The notes under the pieces were generated by a model. That model was not told the DNA's origin, ran no database searches, and saw nothing but the letters and a program-made list of their open reading frames with translations. This document shows, in pieces, positions 1 to 6,502 of a stretch of DNA of 37,777 bases. The DNA comes from a virus: IMG/VR virus record IMGVR_UViG_3300015202_000026, positions 1 to 37,777 of that record. One strand, 5' to 3'. How positions within the stretch are numbered: the first letter of the stretch is position 1; each line of letters starts with the position of its first letter. The position numbers and the translations under genes are program-made.

Positions 1-1
1 T

Positions 2-67
2 ATTGCGCCTCAACTACACGCCGTATCCGCTCTTGCGGCACTCTTAAAAGCACTGTCAGGTATGTAG
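2..67 (+). CDS. C-terminal end of an unidentified protein (partial)
   Basis: A reading frame enters from the left edge and stops at TAG 65-67. It encodes about 21 residues ending in an Ala/Leu-rich segment (ALAALLKALSGM). The piece is too short to assign. A hairpin follows at 77-116, which fits a 3' gene end. The other forward frames in this stretch also close early, so the assignment rests mainly on composition. Confidence 0.4.
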   Translation: MAPQLHAVSALAALLKALSGM

Positions 68-76
68 GAAAACCCC

Positions 77-116
77 GCCCGTAATTCGTTTTCTGAAAGC
101 ATAGCGAGTTACGGGC
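77..116. terminator. inverted repeat, possible terminator
   Basis: Perfect 8-bp arms GCCCGTAA (77-84) and TTACGGGC (109-116) enclose a 24-nt loop. It lies between the end of the partial gene and the next start. There is no T-run after the right arm, so rho-independent termination is not certain; an operator role is possible. Confidence 0.4.
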
Positions 117-143
117 ATGTGGCATATAGGAGAAAAACCGAAG

Positions 144-404
144 ATGATAAACCTGGATATTATACTTGACGGAGAAGGGTGTTGGCCGGACCTACCAGCT
201 ATAAATGAGGCTGGAAATATGGCGATGGGCGGTAGTCTTAAAATTGCCGCACTCCCCGGAGGAATGCAGTCGGGCAAACCGTCCGTCATGATAAGGGTTG
301 ATCTGCCGGGCGGTAAAGTCGCGTTAGTGGAAACAAGTCTGCTACTATTTCAGTCTGCCGCCCGTGCGTTCACGGCAAAGTATGGCGACTTAACACAGGA
401 GTAA
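144..404 (+). CDS. small hypothetical phage protein
   Basis: The product is 86 residues when started at ATG 144, which has an AGGAGA ribosome binding site at 128-133. An in-frame ATG at 117 would add nine residues but has no ribosome binding site, so 144 is preferred. The protein begins MINLDIILDGEGCW and has a mixed beta-like, non-membrane composition with a short glycine-containing stretch (PGGKVALVETS). No family was recognised. It is followed after three bases by the zinc-motif gene at 408, whose ribosome binding site lies in the end of this gene, so the two are probably co-transcribed. Confidence 0.7.
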   Translation: MINLDIILDGEGCWPDLPAINEAGNMAMGGSLKIAALPGGMQSGKPSVMIRVDLPGGKVALVETSLLLFQSAARAFTAKYGDLTQE

Positions 405-407
405 TCA

Positions 408-731
408 ATGAGTACGACTACAGACAGAAATAGCCCTTGCATCAAAGAAGTAAGACCGGATGGGCAACAGGAATGTTATCTGATACTTTCTGATGAGGAG
501 CGAGCAAAGGGTTTTGTGCGACCCGTGAGGAAGGAATACATCCATATCAAGTGCGGCGGCAGAACACACATGGGCGTTTCGATTGCAGAAACCTATGCCA
601 GAGACAATAATTTCTACAACGCAACCTACTGCGTAAAATGCGGAAAGCATTTCCCGTTGCGTAATGAACTCGGCGTTTATGCGTTTCAGTGGGTGGGCGT
701 GGGGGATGAGACAAAGTTCGTCGGAAGCTAA
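408..731 (+). CDS. small zinc-binding-type phage protein
   Basis: The product is 107 residues. A C-x2-C knuckle (YCVKCGKHFPL, about residues 73-83) is preceded by an isolated Cys-Gly-Gly (CGGRTHMG) and an IAETYARD helix. This arrangement resembles small conserved phage proteins of unknown function that seem to bind one zinc ion. It starts at ATG 408, with an ACAGGAG ribosome binding site overlapping the end of the previous gene. The stop codon is immediately followed by the palindrome at 732-753, which marks the operon end. No enzymatic function can be assigned. The metal-binding reading is inferred from the cysteine spacing. Confidence 0.7.
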   Translation: MSTTTDRNSPCIKEVRPDGQQECYLILSDEERAKGFVRPVRKEYIHIKCGGRTHMGVSIAETYARDNNFYNATYCVKCGKHFPLRNELGVYAFQWVGVGDETKFVGS

Positions 732-753
732 GAACTTTCCGTGCGGAAAGTTC
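732..753. repeat. dispersed palindrome TTTCCGTGCGGAAA, copy 1
   Basis: This copy has 10-bp perfect arms, GAACTTTCCG and CGGAAAGTTC, around a TG centre. The 14-bp core at 736-749 recurs at 3509, 10461, 13278, 17132, 18912, 20063, 20777, 24266, 27628 and 32655. It follows a stop codon directly and precedes promoter 807-836. It could be an operator, a partition-type site or a transcript-end hairpin; here no T-run follows. Confidence 0.85.
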
Positions 754-806
754 AGTCCTGAATACCCTGTAGGTGGAAACACTTGCGGGGTATTTTGCCG
801 TTTGGC

Positions 807-836
807 TTGACAAAAACCTAACCGATAGGGTACTCT
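807..836 (+). promoter_or_regulatory. early promoter P1 with operator CCTAACCGATAGG
   Basis: The -35 box TTGACA is at 807-812. An 18-nt spacer leads to TACTCT (831-836), a weak -10 box. The spacer contains CCTAACCGATAGG (817-829), an imperfect dyad repeated inside promoters P2 and P3. The position between the boxes fits binding by a regulator that blocks RNA polymerase. P1 would drive the operon beginning at 880. Confidence 0.7.
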
Positions 837-879
837 ATTTTCAGTATATGAAAGTAGGCTTGAGGAGGGGTCAGGCAAA

Positions 880-1281
880 ATGAGAACGTACGGCGTGATT
901 GGTTCACGGACTTGGGATAATGAGGCGGTAGTATTTAGCATTCTTGACGGCGGATACGCCAAGGGTAAGATTGCTAAGATCGTATCGGGCGGGGCAAAAG
1001 GCGCGGATACGATAGCAGAGAAGTGGGCAAAAACCCGCAAAATTCCCTGCGAGGTTTTCCATATACGCGCTGAGGATGTAAAGACAAAAGGGCAGCGGGG
1101 CGCGCCTCACGTTCGCAATCAACGCATAGTCGATGCCTGCGACATTTTGCTTGCTTTTTGGGATGGGGAAAGCGCGGGAACGCAAAGCACAATCAAGAAG
1201 GCGTTCAAGGCAGGTAAGCCAGTTTTTGCTGTGTACCCTGACGGTTTGACGCGAAGACTGAGAGAAAATGGGGGTGAGTAA
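880..1281 (+). CDS. SLOG-family (DUF2493/YspA-like) nucleotide-binding protein
   Basis: The product is 133 residues. The N-terminus YGVIGSRTW, the central glycine motif IVSGGAKGADTIAEKWA (about residues 36-52) and RNQRIVDACDILLAFWDG followed by GTQSTIKKA match the Rossmann-like DUF2493/SLOG family. That family is thought to bind nucleotides or nucleotide-derived signals, and phages often carry it. The start at ATG 880 follows GAGGAGGGG at 862-870. It is the first gene behind promoter P1, and the next gene starts directly after its stop. The ligand and role (for example sensing a defence signal) are not known; only the family is clear. Confidence 0.8.
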   Translation: MRTYGVIGSRTWDNEAVVFSILDGGYAKGKIAKIVSGGAKGADTIAEKWAKTRKIPCEVFHIRAEDVKTKGQRGAPHVRNQRIVDACDILLAFWDGESAGTQSTIKKAFKAGKPVFAVYPDGLTRRLRENGGE

Positions 1282-1608
1282 ATGCCGGGAGCAGGGCAGG
1301 ATATTTTCAACATCATAGGCGGTTCACGCTTCCGTAAAGCGGTGCAGGCGGTATGGATGAAACCCCTGCCAACTGGAGTGGAGTTCCCCCATAAGCAGGG
1401 CCGTCAGGGTATGAATCATTGCCGAATCACCCTGGATAAAAACGGAACTTATTACATGGAATTTTTCAAAATGCAGGAAAGATTTCCTACCCTTGTGCTG
1501 ACAAAAGAGGCGATACCGGGCACGGAACTGGCGAAGCACTTTAAGCGTGCGACTGGTATCAACCCTATTCCGCGAGTTGCCAAAGCAGATAAAAAGGAGG
1601 CTGAATGA
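1282..1608 (+). CDS. hypothetical phage protein
   Basis: The product is 108 residues and basic. Its ATG follows the stop of the SLOG gene with no gap, and its stop overlaps the next ATG (ATGA), so translation is probably coupled. The middle segment (TLDKNGTYYMEFFKMQERFPTLVL) looks beta-rich, and the C-terminus (about residues 95-108) is rich in lysine and glutamate. No family was recognised. Its place in the P1 operon suggests an early-expressed accessory role. Confidence 0.7.
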   Translation: MPGAGQDIFNIIGGSRFRKAVQAVWMKPLPTGVEFPHKQGRQGMNHCRITLDKNGTYYMEFFKMQERFPTLVLTKEAIPGTELAKHFKRATGINPIPRVAKADKKEAE

Positions 1609-1859
1609 TCGAACTGACCGTAACCAGACCGACACAAGGGGTGAACACTACCACAAAACACGCGACTATGGGGGATTTCATTTACGGTATCGTGCAGAAT
1701 TACGTAGAACCTGGTGAGATGACTATTGATGACGCTTGCAGGCTCATAGACTGCGGACAGTACAGGAGCGACTGTGATGGTCTGCACCTATCATGGACGT
1801 GTGAGCAGTACGCGGGGCAGACAGCCAGACTGACGGCGAAGGAGTACGAATTACTATGA
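1605..1859 (+). CDS. hypothetical phage protein
   Basis: The product is 84 residues. The start overlaps the previous stop and its own stop overlaps the start of the macro-domain gene, both through ATGA junctions. A segment TIDDACRLIDCGQYRSDC resembles a short alpha-helical pair. Three cysteines (in LIDCG, RSDCD and WTCEQ) are not spaced like a classical zinc finger. No family was recognised. Tight coupling to the macro-domain gene makes shared function possible but unproven. Confidence 0.65.
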   Translation: MIELTVTRPTQGVNTTTKHATMGDFIYGIVQNYVEPGEMTIDDACRLIDCGQYRSDCDGLHLSWTCEQYAGQTARLTAKEYELL

Positions 1860-2338
1860 TCGAATTGGTACGGGGCAATATCTTTGAGGCGGACTGTGAG
1901 GCGCTTGTAAACCCTGTCAACTGCGTCGGCGTCATGGGCGCAGGATTAGCACTTGAGGTGAAGCGCAGGTATCCACATATGTTTGCGGCGTATCAGGGCG
2001 TTTGTAAACGGCACGGAATCTCTGCGGGGCGGGGGTGCGTCCTGCCCACGATGCAGAAGCCATACCCGCACTACATTATCAATCTTGCCACTAAAAATCA
2101 CTTCTCAGATAAAAGCACACTCGCTATCGTTTCGGACTGTGTCCGCGCCCTTGCTGATTTCTGCATAGACTGCCCCATAGAATCAGTCGCGGTTCCGGCA
2201 CTAGGGTGCGGACTCGGCGGGTTAGACTGGGAAGACGTGAGGCCGATTCTACTCAAACGGCTTGCGTCTGTGCCAGATGTGCATTTCAAGGTGTACGAAC
2301 CGGAATCGAAGCGGTATTTCTTAAAAAGAGGGCTATAA
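1856..2338 (+). CDS. macro-domain protein, probable ADP-ribose hydrolase
   Basis: The product is 160 residues, a single macro domain. Diagnostic segments are the N-terminal GNIFEADCEALVNPVNCVGVMGAGLALEVK pattern (the A-L-V-N-x-V-N and G-x-M-G-A-G-L-A motifs, residues 7-35) and the ligand-loop VAVPALGCGLGGLDW (about residues 112-126). The layout resembles the ALC1/TARG1/DarG type, which removes ADP-ribose from proteins or DNA. In phages such enzymes can counter DarT-like ADP-ribosyltransferases. The gene sits last in the ATGA-coupled part of the P1 operon. The domain is certain; the substrate and the anti-defence role are inferred. Confidence 0.88.
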   Translation: MIELVRGNIFEADCEALVNPVNCVGVMGAGLALEVKRRYPHMFAAYQGVCKRHGISAGRGCVLPTMQKPYPHYIINLATKNHFSDKSTLAIVSDCVRALADFCIDCPIESVAVPALGCGLGGLDWEDVRPILLKRLASVPDVHFKVYEPESKRYFLKRGL

Positions 2339-2377
2339 TCTGCACTGGCAGGAAATATTGAGGAGAGAGTAAAAGCA

Positions 2378-2590
2378 ATGACGGATGAATTAAAGCAGGC
2401 GATAGAGCGGCGGCAGGTTTCGGAAGCAAACTCCGCACTGGGAAGCGTCAAAAGCGCACTCAAAGCGAAAACATCGGCGGAGAACGGTAAGAAGGGTGGT
2501 AGGCCGCGTAAGAACCCGCTTACTGTCGAAGAAGTGAAACCGGGCGCTACAAACATGATTCAGAGAGGGGAACCAGGAAAGGAGTACTGA
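2378..2590 (+). CDS. small basic hypothetical protein
   Basis: The product is 70 residues. A helical N-terminus (MTDELKQAIERRQVSEANSA) is followed by a Lys/Ala helix and a GKKGGRPRKNP stretch around residues 37-47 that resembles an AT-hook-like or nucleic-acid-contact tail. It is preceded by GGAGAGAG about ten bases before ATG 2378. The same GGRP/GAGRKP style tail occurs in the protein at 13350-13592. No family assignment is made; nucleic-acid binding is inferred from charge only. Confidence 0.6.
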   Translation: MTDELKQAIERRQVSEANSALGSVKSALKAKTSAENGKKGGRPRKNPLTVEEVKPGATNMIQRGEPGKEY

Positions 2591-2785
2591 GTGATTCAAA
2601 AAGAAATAACAGTATTCTGCGACGGCGCGGACTGCAACGCATTCGACTATGCGGACGGGAATAAATTGGCAGCAGGGGCGCGAAGGTTCCTGCGGCGTTT
2701 CGGTTGGACTCGCGTGATCTACCCTGACGGTAAAGTGCGCGACTACTGTCCCACCTGCTCAAAGAAGCAAAAGGAAACCTCATGA
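2591..2785 (+). CDS. small zinc-ribbon-like protein
   Basis: The product is 64 residues from GTG 2591, with a GGAG site a few bases upstream and no gap to the preceding gene. Two cysteine pairs, C-D-G-A-D-C near residues 10-15 and C-P-T-C near residues 53-56, flank a basic middle (ARRFLRRFGW). This arrangement fits a single zinc ribbon, common in small phage regulators. The stop overlaps the next ATG. Function is unknown. Confidence 0.65.
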   Translation: MIQKEITVFCDGADCNAFDYADGNKLAAGARRFLRRFGWTRVIYPDGKVRDYCPTCSKKQKETS

Positions 2786-3141
2786 GTGAAAAACAAATAG
2801 CAGGACCAAGTGTCAGTCCCGGACAGAAATTCCAGTCGATAGCTTGGAGACATGAAGACGGCGCCCTGTATGTTAGTGAGGATGGGCAAGGGAGCGAACA
2901 GGACGCTGGCCGAGTGTTGCGTGCGGCCTGGGAACGATACGAACGTGCCCGTACTGATTTGGAAAACCCTCCTAGATATCGCACCCCTGAAATCCAGCGG
3001 CAAAGACAAGAGGAAAAACGTGCAGCGCTTACATCGGCTGATAACGACATCGCGGCGGCTGTTGACTTTTTTGATATGTTCTGCCCTGATAGCGTGTGGA
3101 AAGAGTACGCGCTTGATGGTTACACGGAGGATAAACCATGA
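2782..3141 (+). CDS. hypothetical phage protein
   Basis: The product is 119 residues, starting at an ATGA overlap with the zinc-ribbon gene and ending with another ATGA overlap into the next small gene. The middle (AAWERYERARTDLENP, then EIQRQRQEEKRAA) is strongly charged and probably helical. The C-terminus is acidic. No domain was recognised. It belongs to the same operon as its neighbours. Confidence 0.65.
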   Translation: MSEKQIAGPSVSPGQKFQSIAWRHEDGALYVSEDGQGSEQDAGRVLRAAWERYERARTDLENPPRYRTPEIQRQRQEEKRAALTSADNDIAAAVDFFDMFCPDSVWKEYALDGYTEDKP

Positions 3142-3251
3142 ATATTTACCTGATTTCCCGATACAGCAGGCGTGATGAAATGGTGCGCCGGGAACGGTTG
3201 ACAGGAATCAGCATTCCTTACACTCCCGCCGGATGGGGAGGCGGAGAATAA
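3138..3251 (+). CDS. very small hypothetical protein (37 aa)
   Basis: ATG 3138 overlaps the previous TGA and the frame runs to TAA 3249-3251. The product is 37 residues, begins MNIYLISRYSRRDEM and ends in a glycine-rich tail. An operon position with an ATGA junction is the main support. A hydrophobic start followed by basic residues could be a weak membrane or nucleic-acid contact, but the peptide is too short to classify. Confidence 0.5.
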   Translation: MNIYLISRYSRRDEMVRRERLTGISIPYTPAGWGGGE

Positions 3252-3253
3252 CT

Positions 3254-3497
3254 ATGGCTATGATTTCAAACATTCGCATTAACGGAACCGACTTACTTAA
3301 TGTGCAGGAAGTGATTACGTACCTCCTTGCAAAACCGGATACGATGTATTTGCAAGGATCAACTTGACGACTCTTTTATCCTGGTTTCTTCTTTCCTGGC
3401 GGACCTGGCGTACAACTCAGAAGGATGGGGCAGGGAGTTCCGAACCTTCACGGAGACTGAGTTTGACACCTGGGAGGGTGAGCGCAACGCGGTTTGA
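3254..3497 (+). pseudogene. small gene split by a +1 frame change at a TGAC stop
   Basis: ATG 3254 opens a 37-codon frame ending at TGA 3365-3367. The next forward frame continues without a stop from about 3340 to TGA 3495-3497 and encodes coherent protein (DDSFILVSSFLADLAYN, then a Trp/Glu-rich tail). Joined, they give an ~80-residue protein like its neighbours. The junction reads AAGGA-TCA-ACT-TGA-C. Its SD-like element, spacing and TGAC context resemble the bacterial RF2 +1 shift site, although the P-site codon ACT would re-pair poorly. A one-base indel or sequencing error is equally possible. Confidence 0.55.
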
Positions 3498-3508
3498 CGG
3501 ACGCAAAC

Positions 3509-3529
3509 TTTCCGTGCGAAAACTTTTTT
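3509..3529 (+). terminator. dispersed palindrome copy 2 (imperfect) with T-run
   Basis: TTTCCGTGCGAAAA (3509-3522) has one mismatch to the dispersed 14-bp palindrome and is followed by C and six T (3524-3529). In this position it looks like a rho-independent terminator closing the P1 operon. Promoter P2 starts ten bases later, the same palindrome-then-promoter order as at 10461-10520. Confidence 0.6.
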
Positions 3530-3538
3530 GATTACCTA

Positions 3539-3567
3539 TTGACAAAACCTAACCGATAGGGTAATAT
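3539..3567 (+). promoter_or_regulatory. early promoter P2 with operator CCTAACCGATAGG
   Basis: TTGACA (3539-3544), a 17-nt spacer and TAATAT (3562-3567) form a good sigma-70-like promoter. The operator CCTAACCGATAGG (3548-3560) fills most of the spacer. The sequence from the -35 box through the -10 box is nearly identical to P3 at 10492. P2 should drive the genes at 3604, 3915 and 4316. Confidence 0.8.
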
Positions 3568-3603
3568 ATAGTCAGAGATTGATCGAACGGAGGAGGTGGC
3601 AGA

Positions 3604-3918
3604 ATGATCGGAAAAGGTTTCCATGTGGACGGGCGCGTTATCAAGTCCGTCCTGCATTTAGAGAAGGTTCTCAAAGAGCATAAGACACACATGCTTCGGT
3701 ATGTTCACCCGGAGGAACCCAACAGGATAGACGTATCTCAGCCCAATATCACCACGGCGGAAGGACTGGTTCACCTGGCGCAATCAGAGCAGCCGTACAT
3801 CGTGGTCAAAGACTACTGGGTTGGTTACACCGAAGATGAGTGGAAGCGGCTTCTGGCGCTACAGAAGGCCGCGAGTGACGCCGAATACCGCGTCAGAATG
3901 GAAAACGCATCACGATGA
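3604..3918 (+). CDS. hypothetical phage protein
   Basis: The product is 104 residues from ATG 3604, with a strong GGAGGAGG site about seven bases upstream. It is the first gene behind P2. The sequence shows alternating helical and strand-like segments (KSVLHLEKVLKEHKTHMLRY; DEWKRLLALQKAASDAEYRV). No family was recognised. Its stop overlaps the next start (ATGA), so it is co-expressed with 3915-4319. Confidence 0.7.
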   Translation: MIGKGFHVDGRVIKSVLHLEKVLKEHKTHMLRYVHPEEPNRIDVSQPNITTAEGLVHLAQSEQPYIVVKDYWVGYTEDEWKRLLALQKAASDAEYRVRMENASR

Positions 3919-4319
3919 ACGAAGAACAAAAACCTGTCCGTATCACCCTGCAATTTCAGTATTCGGACGCATTCAAGAAAGAATACTTTGTGCAGAAGGG
4001 CCGCATTATCACGGAACTCCCTACGATTACTTTCGATCCTGCCGAACTGGAGTGGGGGTACAGAGAAACCCTAGTAGAGGCGCAGCGCAAGGGAATCCTC
4101 ACGGAGTTTCAGCCGATTAGTTCCGGCGGAACGAAAGAGCAGTATCAGAACTTCACGGTATACGCCGTGCATGATAAGTGGCAGGCAAGCGAGGGGTATT
4201 CCTTCTTTCGGACGGGAGAGGCAGGTATCAAGATGCTCCTTATTGACTTGCAGGAGTTTATGAACAAGCGGGATATTGGGCTTCGCGGCGAAGAAGCACA
4301 GGTGGACATAAAGGCGTGA
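3915..4319 (+). CDS. hypothetical phage protein
   Basis: The product is 134 residues, coupled to the upstream gene by ATGA. The N-terminal half looks beta-rich (VRITLQFQYSDAFKKEYFVQ) and the C-terminal half helical. No cysteines, membrane segments or catalytic motifs stand out. The stop overlaps a GTG start (GTGA) for the 58-aa gene that follows. Function unknown. Confidence 0.7.
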   Translation: MNEEQKPVRITLQFQYSDAFKKEYFVQKGRIITELPTITFDPAELEWGYRETLVEAQRKGILTEFQPISSGGTKEQYQNFTVYAVHDKWQASEGYSFFRTGEAGIKMLLIDLQEFMNKRDIGLRGEEAQVDIKA

Positions 4320-4492
4320 TTTACTCAGGGCAGGCTGTAGTTATCCTCCCATCAAACGAAGAACTGGCGGGACAGACTGGAAAAGTATATCGGCAGCACG
4401 GCGTAAATAGAGATACGTGGCGTGTTTGGGTAGACAACCTTGCTTCATTCTACTGGGTGCGCGAAGTTGACATGCGGGTAAGAGTGAGGTAG
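4316..4492 (+). CDS. small hypothetical protein (58 aa), possible SH3/KOW-like barrel
   Basis: GTG 4316 overlaps the preceding TGA and the frame closes at TAG 4490-4492. The sequence MIYSGQAVVILPSNEELAGQ followed by TGKVYRQHG, WRVWVDN and FYWVREVDMRV resembles the strand pattern of a small SH3- or KOW-like barrel (turn-rich, G-x-A-V-V-I... G-x-V). That fold call is inference from pattern. It is the last gene of the P2 operon and is followed by a very strong terminator. Confidence 0.6.
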   Translation: MIYSGQAVVILPSNEELAGQTGKVYRQHGVNRDTWRVWVDNLASFYWVREVDMRVRVR

Positions 4493-4511
4493 AATGAAGG
4501 CGGCATGGCGC

Positions 4512-4562
4512 AAAACACAAGCCGGGGACGAGTCTCAAAAACTGGTCCCCGGCTTGTGTTTT
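4512..4562. terminator. strong bidirectional rho-independent terminator
   Basis: Perfect 18-bp arms (4512-4529 and 4545-4562) begin with AAAA on the left and end with TTTT on the right, with a 15-nt loop. The stem core is CAAGCCGGGGAC. A-run and T-run ends make it work in both directions. It sits between the plus-strand P2 operon and the convergent minus-strand gene ending at 4575. Confidence 0.95.
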
Positions 4563-4574
4563 TCTGTTTCGGTA

Positions 4575-6422
4575 TTATTCCTCCGTTCCGAAGATAAACC
4601 CCGAAACGGTTCCGGTAGCGGTAGCATCGAGGTTGAGTATATTGTTAAGGAGCGCGGAGGAATACCCGTTGTCCATATTGGGAGGGCTGTTAAACGGGGT
4701 GGCAGCGATAAGAAGGGGAGTCCTGATCCACTCCGCCGCCGCGTCTTTTAGAATGATTGACCCGGCCACCGAAAGCGAAAGCGCAAACCCCATGACACGG
4801 AAGCGCTTACCTCCTGTGGGCGTCCAAACCGCCACAGGTGTTCCGGCAGTAATCGCCACAGCCGCGACCGTTTTCCATACCCCTGGAGTTCTTGCCCGGT
4901 CAAACGTATTCCCGTTCCACTCCACGGAGGATTCCGCGACTATATTTGCGCCCGGCATCCCGTCCTGAGTTGCAGCGCGTTCCCCGTAATACAACCCGTC
5001 AATAGGATTAAAAAGCGCCTCTTCGCTGATAGTAATGCCGGTCGGTGTAAAACCATTTAATCCCGGCCCACCGGCCGCAAAATCATCCCACTCCGCAATT
5101 TCCGTGTTAGCATGGGCGTTTACCGTGGAGGAGGAAAATCCAACCGTAAGCGTGCCTGCTACATAGGTGGCAAGTACATAAACGGCCTCCAGGTTTGCCG
5201 TCCCTCTCCCGATTGTGATCTGTTCTCCTGGTTGAAGTCCGACTACGGCAGACAGTAGGATAGATGATACCCCGGCCGCAACGGCCCCGTTTAACAACCC
5301 GGAATTGCGCAGTTTTCCTTGCAAGCTACGGGATCGGTCATAGTTCCCACCACCCGGCCCGCCACCGTTGTAAACCTGTTCGACTGCCGTAGCCGCGCCC
5401 GCACCGGACGCGCCGTCAAGTTCTCCGTTGGCAGAGCGCTCGCGCTCCCACCCTCCGACTCCGCCGTTTAGTGTCTGATTGAACAGGTATGTGCCCGCCG
5501 CCGCGAACCCGATACCGGGGGAACCGTCTGCCACTGTTGCGTCGCGGGACTGGTTGTAGACAAATCCCTGGATATTGAAAGGGCCGGTATGCGCTTTCAA
5601 TACGGCGGCGGCTGTAAACGTCGTTGCCGTGACTGAAAGAACGTAAACCGCCTCATACCCCGCAGGCACCGGCCCATTGGTAGGTGTAGGCTCCAGCAAG
5701 ACGGTGCTGCCTGGCTGGATAGACCACGGTGCGCCGGAACTGTAACCTGACATAGCAGAGGGTGTCAACACTTTGTTGAGTCCGGTTGTTACACTCGCTG
5801 CATGGGAAACAATGAACGGCTGTGCGTTTTGGGATGAACCTGTTGCGATGCCAGCGGCGGCTATACCGTCTATGCTGGTTTCTCGCTGGCGGTCAAGTGC
5901 GCCGTCAGCCGTTAGCATCTGCGCTACACCTCCGGTATTTAACCCAAAACTGTTGGCCGGTAGGCTCTGGTGATCTGTGTTGTGGAATGCGGCAACGGTA
6001 GCCTTGTTGGCGGCTACCACGCCGTCAGCAATGGAGACGTTTGCCGCTACCCCCGCTCCTGCGCCGGGTGCTGCCATTGTCCCCACGGAAAGGCCGACTA
6101 TTTCCCGGAACGTGACGTTGATCGCCCCTGACGTATACGCTGAAATGCGCGCACGAAGCTGGCTAAATCCCAAGACGGAAACAAGATAAATTCCGTCTGT
6201 CGTGGCAACGGGCGCTTCTGTGTTCGTGGCGATATTCAAGGCTTCAACTGGAACCCAGTTCGCACCGTCAACGTTCCCTTCAAATGAGATTGTGGCGACT
6301 GATATTCCTACGATTTGTACGGCCATGGCGGAAACGCCGTTACAGCTTGCCGGAACGCCGGAACCGACCGCAACGGCTGCTGTTTGCAGCTTGCCTGTGT
6401 AATCGCTTAAAAGTGTAGGCAT
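4575..6422 (-). CDS. large virion-type structural protein with WnG..wdR.R repeats
   Basis: The product is 615 residues, rich in Ala, Gly, Thr, Val and Ser, with few charges, as in phage virion surface proteins. Segments such as FEGNVDGANWVPVEAL near residue 48 resemble phage structural proteins. Four short motifs of the type W-N-G-x-x-W/F-D/E-R-x-R recur (GGWERERSANGEL, GGNYDRSRSLQGKL, EWNGNTFDRARTPG and a weaker ALDRQRE). Two copies of a segment around EAVYVLS/EAVYVLA are also visible. It starts at ATG 6420-6422 behind an AGGAG site. It is transcribed opposite to and far from the late block. It is probably a tail- or capsid-associated decoration or adhesion protein; the exact role is inferred. 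Confidence 0.7.
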   Translation of the reverse strand: MPTLLSDYTGKLQTAAVAVGSGVPASCNGVSAMAVQIVGISVATISFEGNVDGANWVPVEALNIATNTEAPVATTDGIYLVSVLGFSQLRARISAYTSGAINVTFREIVGLSVGTMAAPGAGAGVAANVSIADGVVAANKATVAAFHNTDHQSLPANSFGLNTGGVAQMLTADGALDRQRETSIDGIAAAGIATGSSQNAQPFIVSHAASVTTGLNKVLTPSAMSGYSSGAPWSIQPGSTVLLEPTPTNGPVPAGYEAVYVLSVTATTFTAAAVLKAHTGPFNIQGFVYNQSRDATVADGSPGIGFAAAGTYLFNQTLNGGVGGWERERSANGELDGASGAGAATAVEQVYNGGGPGGGNYDRSRSLQGKLRNSGLLNGAVAAGVSSILLSAVVGLQPGEQITIGRGTANLEAVYVLATYVAGTLTVGFSSSTVNAHANTEIAEWDDFAAGGPGLNGFTPTGITISEEALFNPIDGLYYGERAATQDGMPGANIVAESSVEWNGNTFDRARTPGVWKTVAAVAITAGTPVAVWTPTGGKRFRVMGFALSLSVAGSIILKDAAAEWIRTPLLIAATPFNSPPNMDNGYSSALLNNILNLDATATGTVSGFIFGTEE

Positions 6423-6423
6423 T

Positions 6424-6482
6424 GGTATAATCTCCTATAAAAACAGTGATAAAGGAGATTATACCCCGCTTCACAGTGAAGC
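6424..6482 (-). promoter_or_regulatory. promoter/leader with 13-bp inverted repeat and GCTTCAC-A-GTGAAGC dyad
   Basis: On the minus strand, a 7-bp-arm dyad (6468-6482) precedes GGTATAATCTCCT (6465 down to 6453), which holds a TATAAT -10 box. Sixteen bases later the exact inverted copy AGGAGATTATACC (6436 paired with 6453) supplies the ribosome binding site, one base before ATG 6422. A CACTGT half of the dyad recurs in the loop. No good -35 box is visible. The dyad near -35 suggests a specific regulator for the 615-aa gene. If transcription starts upstream of the first arm, the site would be sequestered in a hairpin. Confidence 0.65.
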
Positions 6483-6502
6483 AATCCAATACCTACACTT
6501 TC

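Noticed and set aside
405-1040. 211-codon reverse frame over the zinc-motif and SLOG genes
   Set aside because: Antisense shadow of two well-supported plus-strand genes and promoter P1.
2098-3050. Reverse frames of 152 and 167 codons
   Set aside because: Antisense to the macro-domain and following genes; Ser/Arg-rich composition typical of shadows.
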